A stretch of 5,574 nucleotides of DNA from Chloroflexota bacterium (GTDB lineage Bacteria > Chloroflexota > Limnocylindria > Limnocylindrales > CSP1-4). The number at the start of each line of letters is the position of its first letter. The first letter of the stretch is position 1. Made by a program: the position numbers and the translations under genes. The stretch covers positions 1 through 5,574 of the forward strand of contig JAKAMV010000685.1 of the NCBI GenBank assembly GCA_021812735.1, given 5' to 3'. Below the pieces are notes generated by a model that had not been told where the DNA came from, did not search any database, and was given only the letters and a program-made list of their open reading frames with translations. Shown here piece by piece: positions 1 to 5,088 of this stretch.

Positions 1-177
1 GGCGGCGGCGGCTACAGCGACCGCTCCAGCGGCGGCTACGGCGGCGGCTCGCGCGGCCCGCGCGAGATGTTCGCGGCCACCTGCTCGGCGTGCGGCCAGG
101 AGACCCAGGTCCCCTTCCGCCCGACCTCGGGCAAGCCGGTCTACTGCAGCTCCTGCTTCCAGCAGCGCCGGGCCTGA
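1..177 (+). CDS. Gly-rich CxxC-x17-CxxC zinc-ribbon protein (3' end only)
   Basis: This is the C-terminal 58 residues of a gene that begins before the window; frame 1 is open from base 1 to TGA at 175-177. The first ~21 residues are a low-complexity Gly/Ser/Tyr/Arg segment (GGYGGGSRG style). After it come Cys28-x2-Cys31, exactly 17 residues, and Cys49-x2-Cys52, then a short basic end (QQRRA). That spacing is the small zinc-ribbon known as the CxxC-x17-CxxC domain, common in Chloroflexota and candidate-phylum bacteria and often placed at the end of a Gly/Arg-rich tail. The four Cys would hold one zinc ion. A nucleic-acid-binding role fits the RGG-like tail but is inference; the family has no settled function. 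An ATG lies inside the visible part (codon 23), but the reading frame and composition continue upstream of it, so I treat the gene as partial. A strong hairpin follows 42 bases downstream. Confidence 0.8.
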   Translation, partial: GGGGYSDRSSGGYGGGSRGPREMFAATCSACGQETQVPFRPTSGKPVYCSSCFQQRRA

Positions 178-219
178 CGCCCGCGGCGGGTCGCCTCGCG
201 CGTCCCGCCTCTCACGCTC

Positions 220-247
220 GAGGCCGCCGGCACCCGCCGGCGGCCTC
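220..247 (+). terminator. Strong hairpin, probable terminator of the zinc-ribbon gene
   Basis: A perfect 12-bp stem (220-231 with 236-247, GAGGCCGCCGGC and its complement) closes a 4-nt ACCC loop, 42 bases after the zinc-ribbon stop codon. It is followed by TTCGATTCC rather than a real U-tract, so it is an imperfect intrinsic terminator, as is usual at this GC content. It lies between two convergent genes and could act on both strands. Confidence 0.55.
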
Positions 248-304
248 TTCGATTCCCGGGCTCCGCCCTGCCGCGCCGCCTGCGGCAATCCCGGCGGTCC
301 GCTC

Positions 305-325
305 AGCCGGCCGGAGCGGCCGGTT
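305..325. terminator. Second hairpin between the convergent genes
   Basis: Bases 307-313 pair with 317-323 (CCGGCCG/CGGCCGG, loop GAG). The stem extends by a G-T wobble and an A-T pair and is followed on the plus strand by TTT. It sits 19 bases beyond the stop codon of the minus-strand peptidase gene, so it may end that transcript, or back up the plus-strand terminator at 220-247. There is no T-run on the minus-strand side, and short GC palindromes are frequent in such DNA, so this is a moderate call. Confidence 0.35.
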
Positions 326-343
326 TCGGTCCCCGTCGATCCC

Positions 344-1822
344 CTAGCCCTGGCCCCGGAGCAGGTCCAGCGCCTTGAGCAGCTGCGCGTCGCCCGACGA
401 GGCCAGCTGGGCTGCGCTCATGTTGCGGACGTCGGTCGGCGTGACGGGCGTGGCGTTCTGGGCCAGCGCGACGGGCACGTTCGGCTCGAGGCCCTCGTGC
501 CAGATCGGTCGGCCATTGCGGGTGAGCCAGCGCTCGGTCCCGATCCGCAGGACCGAGCCGTCCGCCAGCTCGAAGCGCCCGAGCACCGTGCCGGTGCCGA
601 ACGTCTTCTGCCCCACGACCTCGGCGCGCCCGGCGTCCTGGATGCACCCGCTCACGATCTCCGCGGCGCTGGCGGTGTTGCCGTTGGCCAGCACGACTAG
701 CGGGATCTTCGTGGCCAGGCCCCCCGGCGTGACCGGGATCGACTTGGTGACGCCGCTCCGGTCCACGGACTGGTAGACGGTCCCGTCGCCCACGAACTCG
801 CTGGCCACCGCGACCGCCTCGTTCACGTAGCCGCCGCCGTTGTTGCGCAGGTCGAACACGATCGCCGTGGCGCCCGCGGCCTCCGCCGCCCGGATGGCGT
901 TCTCGACGCCCTTGCCGGCGCCGGTCGCGAACGATTCGAGGCGGATGAAGGCGACCTTGCGGCCGGGGATCATCGTCCAGCTCGCCAGTGGCAGGTCGTA
1001 CTTGCGGCGGGTGATGGTGAGGTCGAAGTTGGCCACGCCCTGGCGCTCGAGGGTGATCGTGACCTGTGTCCCCTCGGGGCCGCGGATGGACTGGACGATC
1101 TGGTCCTCCGTCTCGCCCGCTGTCGGCTTGCCGTCAACGGCCACGATCCGGTCGCCCCGCTTGACGCCCGCTGCCTCGGCCGGGGTGTTGGGGAACACCT
1201 GGCCCACCAGCAGGCCGCCCTTGCCGTCGTCGGGCGCGACCTGGATGCCGATGCCCACGAACGTCCCCGACAGCGACTGGTCCATGGCCTTGGCCTGGGC
1301 AGCGGTCATGAACGACGTGTGGCCGCTGTCGCCGACCGCATCGACGATCCCCTGGATCGCTGCGTACGCGAGCTTCTGGTTGTCGAGGTGCTGGGCATCG
1401 ACGTAGTTGTCCTGGATGTCGTGCCAGGCCTGGTCGATCAGCGCGAGCTCCTGGTCGGGGGTCAGCGAGGCCGATGGCCCCGGTGCGCCTGACGAGGAGG
1501 CCGTCCCCGGCCCCCCGGGCGACGGTGCGAGGCCACCGCTGCCCACCGCGAGGCCGCCCGCGAACATGATGATCGCGAGGATGGGCGCGAGGACCGCCAC
1601 GAGGATCCTCGGGACGCCGCCGGACCGGATCGGCTCCAGGCGGGGCGGCGGCGGCGGCGAGCCCTCGTCTGCGGCAACTGGGCCGGCTGCTCCCGGTGCC
1701 GGCGGCAGCGCGGGGGGCGCGATCGGCTCGGTGGATCCGGTCGTGGGTTCTGGGCGCCGAGCGGACGCGTCGAGGGGCGTGGCGGGCCCCTCGGTGGGCG
1801 GCTGCGTGGTGGGTTCGGTCAT
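344..1822 (-). CDS. S41 family (C-terminal processing, CtpA-type) peptidase with PDZ domain, membrane-anchored
   Basis: This is a 492-residue protein if started at the ATG at 1822. The frame stays open upstream to 1963, but nothing there looks like protein, and no start has a convincing Shine-Dalgarno. Order: Pro/Thr-rich cytoplasmic N-terminus (1-70); one hydrophobic segment (~72-94, ILVAVLAPILAIIMF), a signal anchor without lipobox; Ser/Pro/Gly linker; the N-terminal helical S41 region (LIDQAWHDIQDNYVD...); PDZ domain (~188-262, with GLLVGQVFPNTPAEAAGVKRGDRI); and the S41 core with FDLRNNGGGYV. The family cuts proteins near exposed C-termini outside the membrane with a Ser-Lys (Asp-assisted) site. 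Ser385 (GNTASAAEI) and Asp396 (IQD, 11 residues on) are present. The position 25 residues after the Ser, normally Lys in FGKG, is Thr410 (FGTG); Lys406 lies four residues earlier. The peptidase is therefore either an FGTG-type variant or catalytically altered. The gene stands alone, 160 bp downstream of the glycosyltransferase on the same strand. Confidence 0.88.
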   Translation of the reverse strand: MTEPTTQPPTEGPATPLDASARRPEPTTGSTEPIAPPALPPAPGAAGPVAADEGSPPPPPRLEPIRSGGVPRILVAVLAPILAIIMFAGGLAVGSGGLAPSPGGPGTASSSGAPGPSASLTPDQELALIDQAWHDIQDNYVDAQHLDNQKLAYAAIQGIVDAVGDSGHTSFMTAAQAKAMDQSLSGTFVGIGIQVAPDDGKGGLLVGQVFPNTPAEAAGVKRGDRIVAVDGKPTAGETEDQIVQSIRGPEGTQVTITLERQGVANFDLTITRRKYDLPLASWTMIPGRKVAFIRLESFATGAGKGVENAIRAAEAAGATAIVFDLRNNGGGYVNEAVAVASEFVGDGTVYQSVDRSGVTKSIPVTPGGLATKIPLVVLANGNTASAAEIVSGCIQDAGRAEVVGQKTFGTGTVLGRFELADGSVLRIGTERWLTRNGRPIWHEGLEPNVPVALAQNATPVTPTDVRNMSAAQLASSGDAQLLKALDLLRGQG

Positions 1823-1982
1823 GGGTTGCGAGGTTCCGGCAAGGGCCGCGACAGGGTCGGCTGCGTCAAGCATGCGGCAAGCGGCCAGAGTGTGAGTCGG
1901 CGGGGCCATTCTTGGTGCCGGCCGGGCACACTGCGGCAGCGCCCATGCGGCACTCCGCGGCACTCCACGGCGACGGCGGAGG
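1823..1982 (-). other. Intergenic region upstream of the S41 peptidase gene
   Basis: These 160 bases separate the glycosyltransferase stop from the peptidase start. They must hold the peptidase promoter unless it is co-transcribed from the lipoprotein/glycosyltransferase unit. I see no convincing -35/-10 pair: a TTGACG occurs on the minus strand near 1865-1870 but has no acceptable -10 partner. The only structured element is a short tandem repeat at 1947-1966. An in-frame extension of the peptidase ORF covers nearly all of it but looks non-coding. Confidence 0.4.
1947..1966. repeat. Perfect 10-bp tandem duplication (GCGGCACTCC twice)
   Basis: Two adjacent identical copies of GCGGCACTCC, at 1947-1956 and 1957-1966, lie in the non-coding gap 125-144 bases upstream of the peptidase start. 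On the peptidase strand each unit reads GGAGTGCCGC. It could be a regulator site or a simple slippage duplication; two copies alone cannot tell these apart. Confidence 0.4.
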
Positions 1983-2777
1983 TCAGGGCGCCCGCACGAT
2001 GCGCCGTGCCGCGCGCGTCGCCCGCACGAAGTGGCGCAGGTGGTGCAGCGGCCGGACGTGGCTCGGGGCCCCCGCGTAGATCGTCGAGATGGGCACCCAA
2101 GCCAGCGGCCAGCCCCGCCGGATGCAGATCGCGATCATCTCGACCTCGAACTCGAACCCCGTCTCGCGACTGTCCACCATCGAGGCCATGAGGCGTCGCC
2201 CGAGGAGCCGGTATCCGGACTGGTTGTCCGGGATGGGCTGCCCGACTGCCCACGAGAACACCGCGCCGCCCAGGGTGTTCGACAGGCGCCGGACGGGCGG
2301 CATGCGGCTGAAGTCGCGGCGCCCGATGACGAGCTCGGGTCTCGGGCCGGCGGCGGTGACGGCGCCCGGGGCGGCGGCTCCCGGGACGGCGGCGGCGCTC
2401 GGGGAGGCGGCAGCAGCGACCGGGGCGCCCACGGGGTCGGCCAGGCCGGGGACCCCGAAGGCGGCGAGGAACGAGGGAATCTCGTCAGGGTCGTGCTGGC
2501 CGTCCGCGTCGAGGGTCAGGACCGCCTCGTAGCCCCCCGCGAGGGCGTGGCGGAAGCCCATCCGCAGCGCCGCGCCCTTGCCCCGGTTCGGCCGCAGTGG
2601 CAGGACGATCGCGCCGGCCGCCTCTGCCCGCGCGGCGGTGTCATCGGTGGACCCGTCGTCCACGACGAGCACCGGCAGGTGGCGTCGGGCCCTCGTCACG
2701 ACGTCGGCGATCCGCGGCCCCTCCTGGTAGCCGGGGATGACGGCGAGAACCCGCGCCGAGCCGCCGGGCGTGATCAC
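1983..2777 (-). CDS. Family 2 glycosyltransferase, dolichol/polyprenyl-phosphate sugar synthase-like
   Basis: The protein has 264 residues and a GT-A fold. Its N-terminus is VLAVIPGYQEG (10-20). The nucleotide-binding VVDDGST (38-44) and the LRPNRGKGAALRMGF segment (61-75) follow. Next come the metal/sugar-nucleotide motif DADGQHDP (90-97), IGRRDF (151-156), DNQSGYRLLGR (184-194) and the C-terminal GFEFEVEMI...VPISTIYAGAPSHVRP. These match enzymes that transfer a sugar from a nucleotide donor to polyprenyl phosphate (Dpm1-like) or to cell-surface glycans; the actual donor and acceptor cannot be read. There is no C-terminal membrane segment, so it is a single soluble or peripheral domain. An Ala/Pro/Gly/Val-rich insert (about 109-146) sits between the DADGQHD helix and the next strand, where relatives have a short loop. 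The GTG start at 2777 overlaps the upstream lipoprotein stop (GTGA, 4 nt) and has no SD of its own, pointing to translational coupling. Confidence 0.87.
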   Translation of the reverse strand: MITPGGSARVLAVIPGYQEGPRIADVVTRARRHLPVLVVDDGSTDDTAARAEAAGAIVLPLRPNRGKGAALRMGFRHALAGGYEAVLTLDADGQHDPDEIPSFLAAFGVPGLADPVGAPVAAAASPSAAAVPGAAAPGAVTAAGPRPELVIGRRDFSRMPPVRRLSNTLGGAVFSWAVGQPIPDNQSGYRLLGRRLMASMVDSRETGFEFEVEMIAICIRRGWPLAWVPISTIYAGAPSHVRPLHHLRHFVRATRAARRIVRAP

Positions 2778-3451
2778 TGCGGGGCGATCGTGAGGCTCTT
2801 GACGATCGGCGAACCGGCCGTGAGCAGGTTCGGGAAGCCAACCCCGTCGAATGAGTCGAGGTTGACGATCAGCGTCCCGCTGGGCACGTCGAGGACGTAC
2901 AGGCGCAGCGTCTCACTGCCGGCGACGACCCAGTGCAGCCGGTGCGACTGGTCGATGAGGAGCGGGACCGTGGGGAGCCCGTTCGCGAACGAGCAGGACT
3001 GCGTCCAATTCGGGGCGATGGTGATGTCGATCGAGGTGGCGGGGAGCCCGCCGATGCTCGCCATCACCGGGTGCGTCACCGAGAGACCCTTGAGCGAGCG
3101 GATCCACGTCACCAGGGACAGCGCGCCCGCGCCCACGCCCGGCTCGGGCGAGTACGGGCAGTCGACGGCCTGCGACAGCGCCTGCCAGTTGTGGAAGAGG
3201 TGGATCCCATTGTTCGAGTCGAGCGAGGGCACCAGCTGGAAGTACGAGGCGTCGTCAACGGGATTCGTCCAGCCGTCGGGGACGGTGAAGGTGACGGCAG
3301 GCTGGAACACGGTGCTCGTGTGCTGGCCGGCCGAGAGGGCCGGTGGCGCCGTCGGACCGGCGGTCGCCTTGTTGCCGGCACGGCCACCGCACCCGGCGAG
3401 GGGCGAGACGAGGAGCAGGGCGACGGCGGCGGTCGCGAGGCCGCGGTTCAA
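2774..3451 (-). CDS. Secreted lipoprotein of unknown function
   Basis: This is a 225-residue protein. I chose the TTG at 3451 as start. A GGAGG lies 9 nt upstream (3461-3465), and the first 21 residues then make a textbook lipoprotein signal: NRG, a hydrophobic AAVALLLV core, and lipobox LAGC with Cys21 to be lipidated. The open frame reaches back to 3649, but that extension is Arg/Gly-rich, lacks a good start and would bury the signal. The mature part begins with a GGRAGNKATAGPTAPP spacer, then VTFTVPDGWTNPVDD, an opening I associate with uncharacterised lipoproteins of Chloroflexota and Actinobacteria. It ends in a beta-rich stretch (SIGGLPATSIDITIAPNW, RLYVLDVPSGTLIV, SPIVKSLTIAP). Cys98 and Cys153 could form a disulfide. 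The cell-surface location is well supported; the role is unknown. The gene shares a 4-nt overlap with the glycosyltransferase downstream, so the two are probably one transcript. Confidence 0.82.
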   Translation of the reverse strand: MNRGLATAAVALLLVSPLAGCGGRAGNKATAGPTAPPALSAGQHTSTVFQPAVTFTVPDGWTNPVDDASYFQLVPSLDSNNGIHLFHNWQALSQAVDCPYSPEPGVGAGALSLVTWIRSLKGLSVTHPVMASIGGLPATSIDITIAPNWTQSCSFANGLPTVPLLIDQSHRLHWVVAGSETLRLYVLDVPSGTLIVNLDSFDGVGFPNLLTAGSPIVKSLTIAPQ

Positions 3452-3585
3452 GCTGTGGGACCTCCGGGAGCGTGGGCGGGCGGGATGCCGGTCCCCATTG
3501 TCGCTCCCGTGACCTCGCCCACGGGCTCGTCGCGGAATGGCCTGGCGCCCCTCCCCGGCGGCACGGCCTCCAGGCGGCTCGACGC
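3452..3585 (-). other. Gap between methyltransferase stop and lipoprotein start
   Basis: These 134 bases hold the lipoprotein SD. A weak -10-like GACAAT lies on the minus strand at 3502-3497, about 45 bases before the TTG, without a recognisable -35 at the right distance. A modest 6-bp inverted repeat (CCCGTG at 3506-3511 with CACGGG at 3520-3525) lies just upstream and could be a weak terminator for the methyltransferase or chance. No T-rich terminator is visible. Confidence 0.35.
3461..3465 (-). promoter_or_regulatory. Shine-Dalgarno GGAGG that decides the TTG start of the lipoprotein
   Basis: The minus strand reads GGAGG at 3465-3461, 9 nt before TTG at 3451-3449. It is one of only two clear SD sequences in the window and places the start exactly where a lipoprotein signal peptide begins. 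Confidence 0.7.
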
Positions 3586-4536
3586 TCACGCCGGCCCACG
3601 CAGCGCGAGCGCCAGGACCGCGATCTGGTCCGGCGTGACGCGACAGCACCCACCGATGAGCTCGGCGCCCAGCTCGCGCCAGCGTCGCGCGGCTTCGGCG
3701 TCCACGCGATCACGGCCGTGGCCCACCCACCGCCGCGCGGCGGCATCCCAGCCCTCGCCGCTGTTGGGGTAGACGACGATGGGCAGCGAGGTCGCCGCGC
3801 GGATCCTGGCCACCAGCTCATCGAGGTGCTCAGGCGCGGTGCAGTTCACCCCGACCGCCACGACGCCCGGCGCGCCGTCCACGACGGCGACCCCGTCCTC
3901 GATGGGCGCGCCGCTATTGAGGTGCGCGCCGTCCCGGCACGAGAAGCTGACCCAGGCCGCGGCGCCCGGCACCTCGGGCAGGAGCGCCACCACGGCGGCC
4001 GCCTCCTCGACCTCGGGAATGGTCTCGACCGCAAAGACGTCGGCGTCGGTGGCGGCGAGCACGCGGAGCCTCGCGCGGTGGAAGTCCGCCAGCTGGGCGA
4101 TGGTGCGGCCGTAGTTGCCGCGGTATTCCGACCCGTCGGCGAGCATCGCGCCGTAGGCGCCGACCGACGCCGCGATGAACCTCCGGACGGGCGCCCGACC
4201 TGCCGCCTGTTCCTCCACGGCCACCCGGGCGCGCGCCTCGGCGGCCAGCTCGACGCTCTTGCGCAGGAGCGATTCCGCGCTGGCGCGGTCGATGCCGCGC
4301 CTCGCGAAGCCCTCGAATGTTGCCTGGTAGCTGGCGGTCGTGGCGACACGGGCGCCGGCGCGATAGAAGGCCAGGTGCGCCCGGACGATCTCGTCAGGGT
4401 CGTCGGCGAGCAGGCGCGCGGACCACAGCCGATCGGAGAGGTCCGCCCCCTGCGCCTCGATCTGGGTCGAGAGGCCCCCGTCGAGCAGGATGGGCTCGCC
4501 GGCATCGATGGCCTCGCGGAAGGCTGTCGCGTCCAT
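3586..4536 (-). CDS. mmuM: Homocysteine S-methyltransferase (MmuM-like)
   Basis: The protein has 316 residues from the ATG at 4536, close to the ~310 of E. coli MmuM. An upstream extension to a TTG at 4614 is rejected because it would run through the regulator's inverted repeat and does not resemble the family. The enzyme moves a methyl group, in MmuM from S-methylmethionine (or S-adenosylmethionine), to homocysteine, giving methionine in the cytosol without cobalamin or folate. Family marks: ILLDGGLSTQIE (17-27), TTASYQATFEGF (66-77), the GAYGAMLADGSEYRGNYG loop, FAVETIP (168-174), and the zinc/thiolate cysteines Cys232 (GVNC) with Cys297-Cys298 (GGCCR). All three are present, so it should be active. 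The methyl donor cannot be read from sequence; no S-methylmethionine permease is in the window. It is divergent from the ArsR-type gene with 105 bp between starts, so shared control is possible. Confidence 0.9.
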   Translation of the reverse strand: MDATAFREAIDAGEPILLDGGLSTQIEAQGADLSDRLWSARLLADDPDEIVRAHLAFYRAGARVATTASYQATFEGFARRGIDRASAESLLRKSVELAAEARARVAVEEQAAGRAPVRRFIAASVGAYGAMLADGSEYRGNYGRTIAQLADFHRARLRVLAATDADVFAVETIPEVEEAAAVVALLPEVPGAAAWVSFSCRDGAHLNSGAPIEDGVAVVDGAPGVVAVGVNCTAPEHLDELVARIRAATSLPIVVYPNSGEGWDAAARRWVGHGRDRVDAEAARRWRELGAELIGGCCRVTPDQIAVLALALRGPA

Positions 4537-4606
4537 GGGAGGATGGTGCCACCTCGCACGCCGTCCAGTACGGGCCGCCCGGTCGTCCATGCGGGTGCTC
4601 ATCCAT

Positions 4607-4622
4607 TTGCGCAATCGCGCAA
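4607..4622. promoter_or_regulatory. Inverted repeat TTGCGC-AATC-GCGCAA, probable ArsR-type operator
   Basis: TTGCGC (4607-4612) and GCGCAA (4617-4622) form perfect 6-bp arms around AATC, and the left arm is itself part of the palindrome TTGCGCAA. The site is 20 bases upstream of the regulator ATG and covers its likely -35 region, where an autorepressor would bind. ArsR-family dimers bind short imperfect inverted repeats over their own promoters. The exact operator width is not known. Confidence 0.55.
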
Positions 4623-4635
4623 CTAGGTGTAGCGT
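4607..4635 (+). promoter_or_regulatory. Probable leaderless promoter of the ArsR-type gene
   Basis: The -35-like TTGCGC (4607-4612) is followed, after 17 bases, by TAGCGT (4630-4635), which fits the TAnnnT -10 pattern of high-GC bacteria. Six bases then separate it from the ATG at 4642, so transcription would start at or next to the A of the start codon. No proper SD lies at normal spacing (an AGGTG is 12 bases away), consistent with a leaderless mRNA. Confidence 0.5.
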
Positions 4636-4641
4636 CAGGCC

Positions 4642-5040
4642 ATGGCCGCTGACTCAGAGCTGCTCGACCGCTACCGCCTCCACGCGGAGATCTGCAAGGT
4701 CCTGACCGACCCGAAGCGCCTGCTCCTCCTCGCCGCCCTGCGCGACGGTGACCGGACAGTGGGCGAGCTGGCGGCCTCGATCGCGTCCTCGCTCCCCAAT
4801 GCCAGCCAGCACCTGGCCGTCCTGCGATCCGCTGGCCTTGTCGATGGCCGACGCGAGGGCGCCACCGTCCGCTATCGGCTCGCGGAGCCCGCCATCCTCG
4901 ACGCCTGCGACATCGTCGGGGCGATCGTCGAGCGCCGGCTCGCCCGTCGAATCCCCGCCGGTCCGCCAAGCTCCGCCGCCCCCGGCGTCGCGGCACCGAC
5001 AGCCACCATCGCCACCGAACCCGCCGTCCCCGCGGGCTGA
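4642..5040 (+). CDS. ArsR/SmtB-family winged-helix transcriptional regulator
   Basis: The protein has 132 residues. Helix 1-2 region is HAEICKVLTDPKRLLLLAALRDGDRTVGELA (14-44). The recognition helix is LPNASQHLAVLRSAGLV (51-67), the wing is GRREGATVRYRL (69-80), and a final dimer helix (AILDACDIVGAIVERRL, 84-100) is followed by a disordered Ala/Pro/Thr-rich tail of about 30 residues. It should act as a dimeric DNA-binding repressor in the cytosol. The classic metal site (ELCVCD in the DNA-binding helix) is absent. The only two cysteines are Cys18 (first helix) and Cys89 (last helix), both of which I recall as recurrent in this EICK...EACD branch of the family. By analogy with BigR/SqrR-type members, which sense persulfide or oxidants through two cysteines in separate helices, a thiol switch is plausible but unproven. 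The OsmC-family gene 48 bp downstream is the likely target, with autoregulation through the 4607-4622 repeat. Confidence 0.85.
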   Translation: MAADSELLDRYRLHAEICKVLTDPKRLLLLAALRDGDRTVGELAASIASSLPNASQHLAVLRSAGLVDGRREGATVRYRLAEPAILDACDIVGAIVERRLARRIPAGPPSSAAPGVAAPTATIATEPAVPAG

Positions 5041-5077
5041 GCCCACCCACTGCACGCTGCCGGCAGCCCCGGCGATC

Positions 5078-5081
5078 GGAG
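5078..5081 (+). promoter_or_regulatory. Shine-Dalgarno GGAG for the OsmC-family gene
   Basis: GGAG lies 7 nt before the ATG at 5089. It is well placed and supports this start; the upstream gene of the pair, by contrast, appears leaderless. Confidence 0.6.
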
Positions 5082-5088
5082 AATCACC

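Noticed and set aside
90..347. 85-codon plus-strand frame overlapping the zinc-ribbon 3' end
   Set aside because: It conflicts with the cysteine-spaced zinc-ribbon frame, runs through the terminator hairpin, and is Pro/Ala/Arg low-complexity.
1823..1963. N-terminal extension of the S41 peptidase
   Set aside because: The 47 extra residues are not conserved-looking and no start in it has an SD; the ATG at 1822 begins a Pro/Thr-rich tail typical before the signal anchor.
2031..3512. 493-codon open frame on the plus strand
   Set aside because: It lies antisense to the glycosyltransferase and lipoprotein, whose motifs are clear. Its translation is Arg/Gly/Asp-rich without any domain, as expected for a shadow frame in GC-rich DNA.
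3506..3525. Inverted repeat CCCGTG/CACGGG as a terminator of the methyltransferase
   Set aside because: A 6-bp stem, 8-base loop and no T-run; stems of this size occur by chance at this GC content.
4537..4614. N-terminal extension of the homocysteine methyltransferase to TTG at 4614
   Set aside because: It would add 26 residues absent from the family and overlap the regulator's inverted repeat.
3343..4626. 427-codon open frame on the plus strand
   Set aside because: It is antisense to the homocysteine methyltransferase, which has all its zinc cysteines; the composition is that of a shadow frame.
5056..5067. Palindrome GCTGCCGGCAGC between the ArsR and OsmC genes
   Set aside because: It has no loop or T-tract to act as terminator, and sits where the two genes are most likely co-transcribed. 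An operator role cannot be excluded but nothing supports it.
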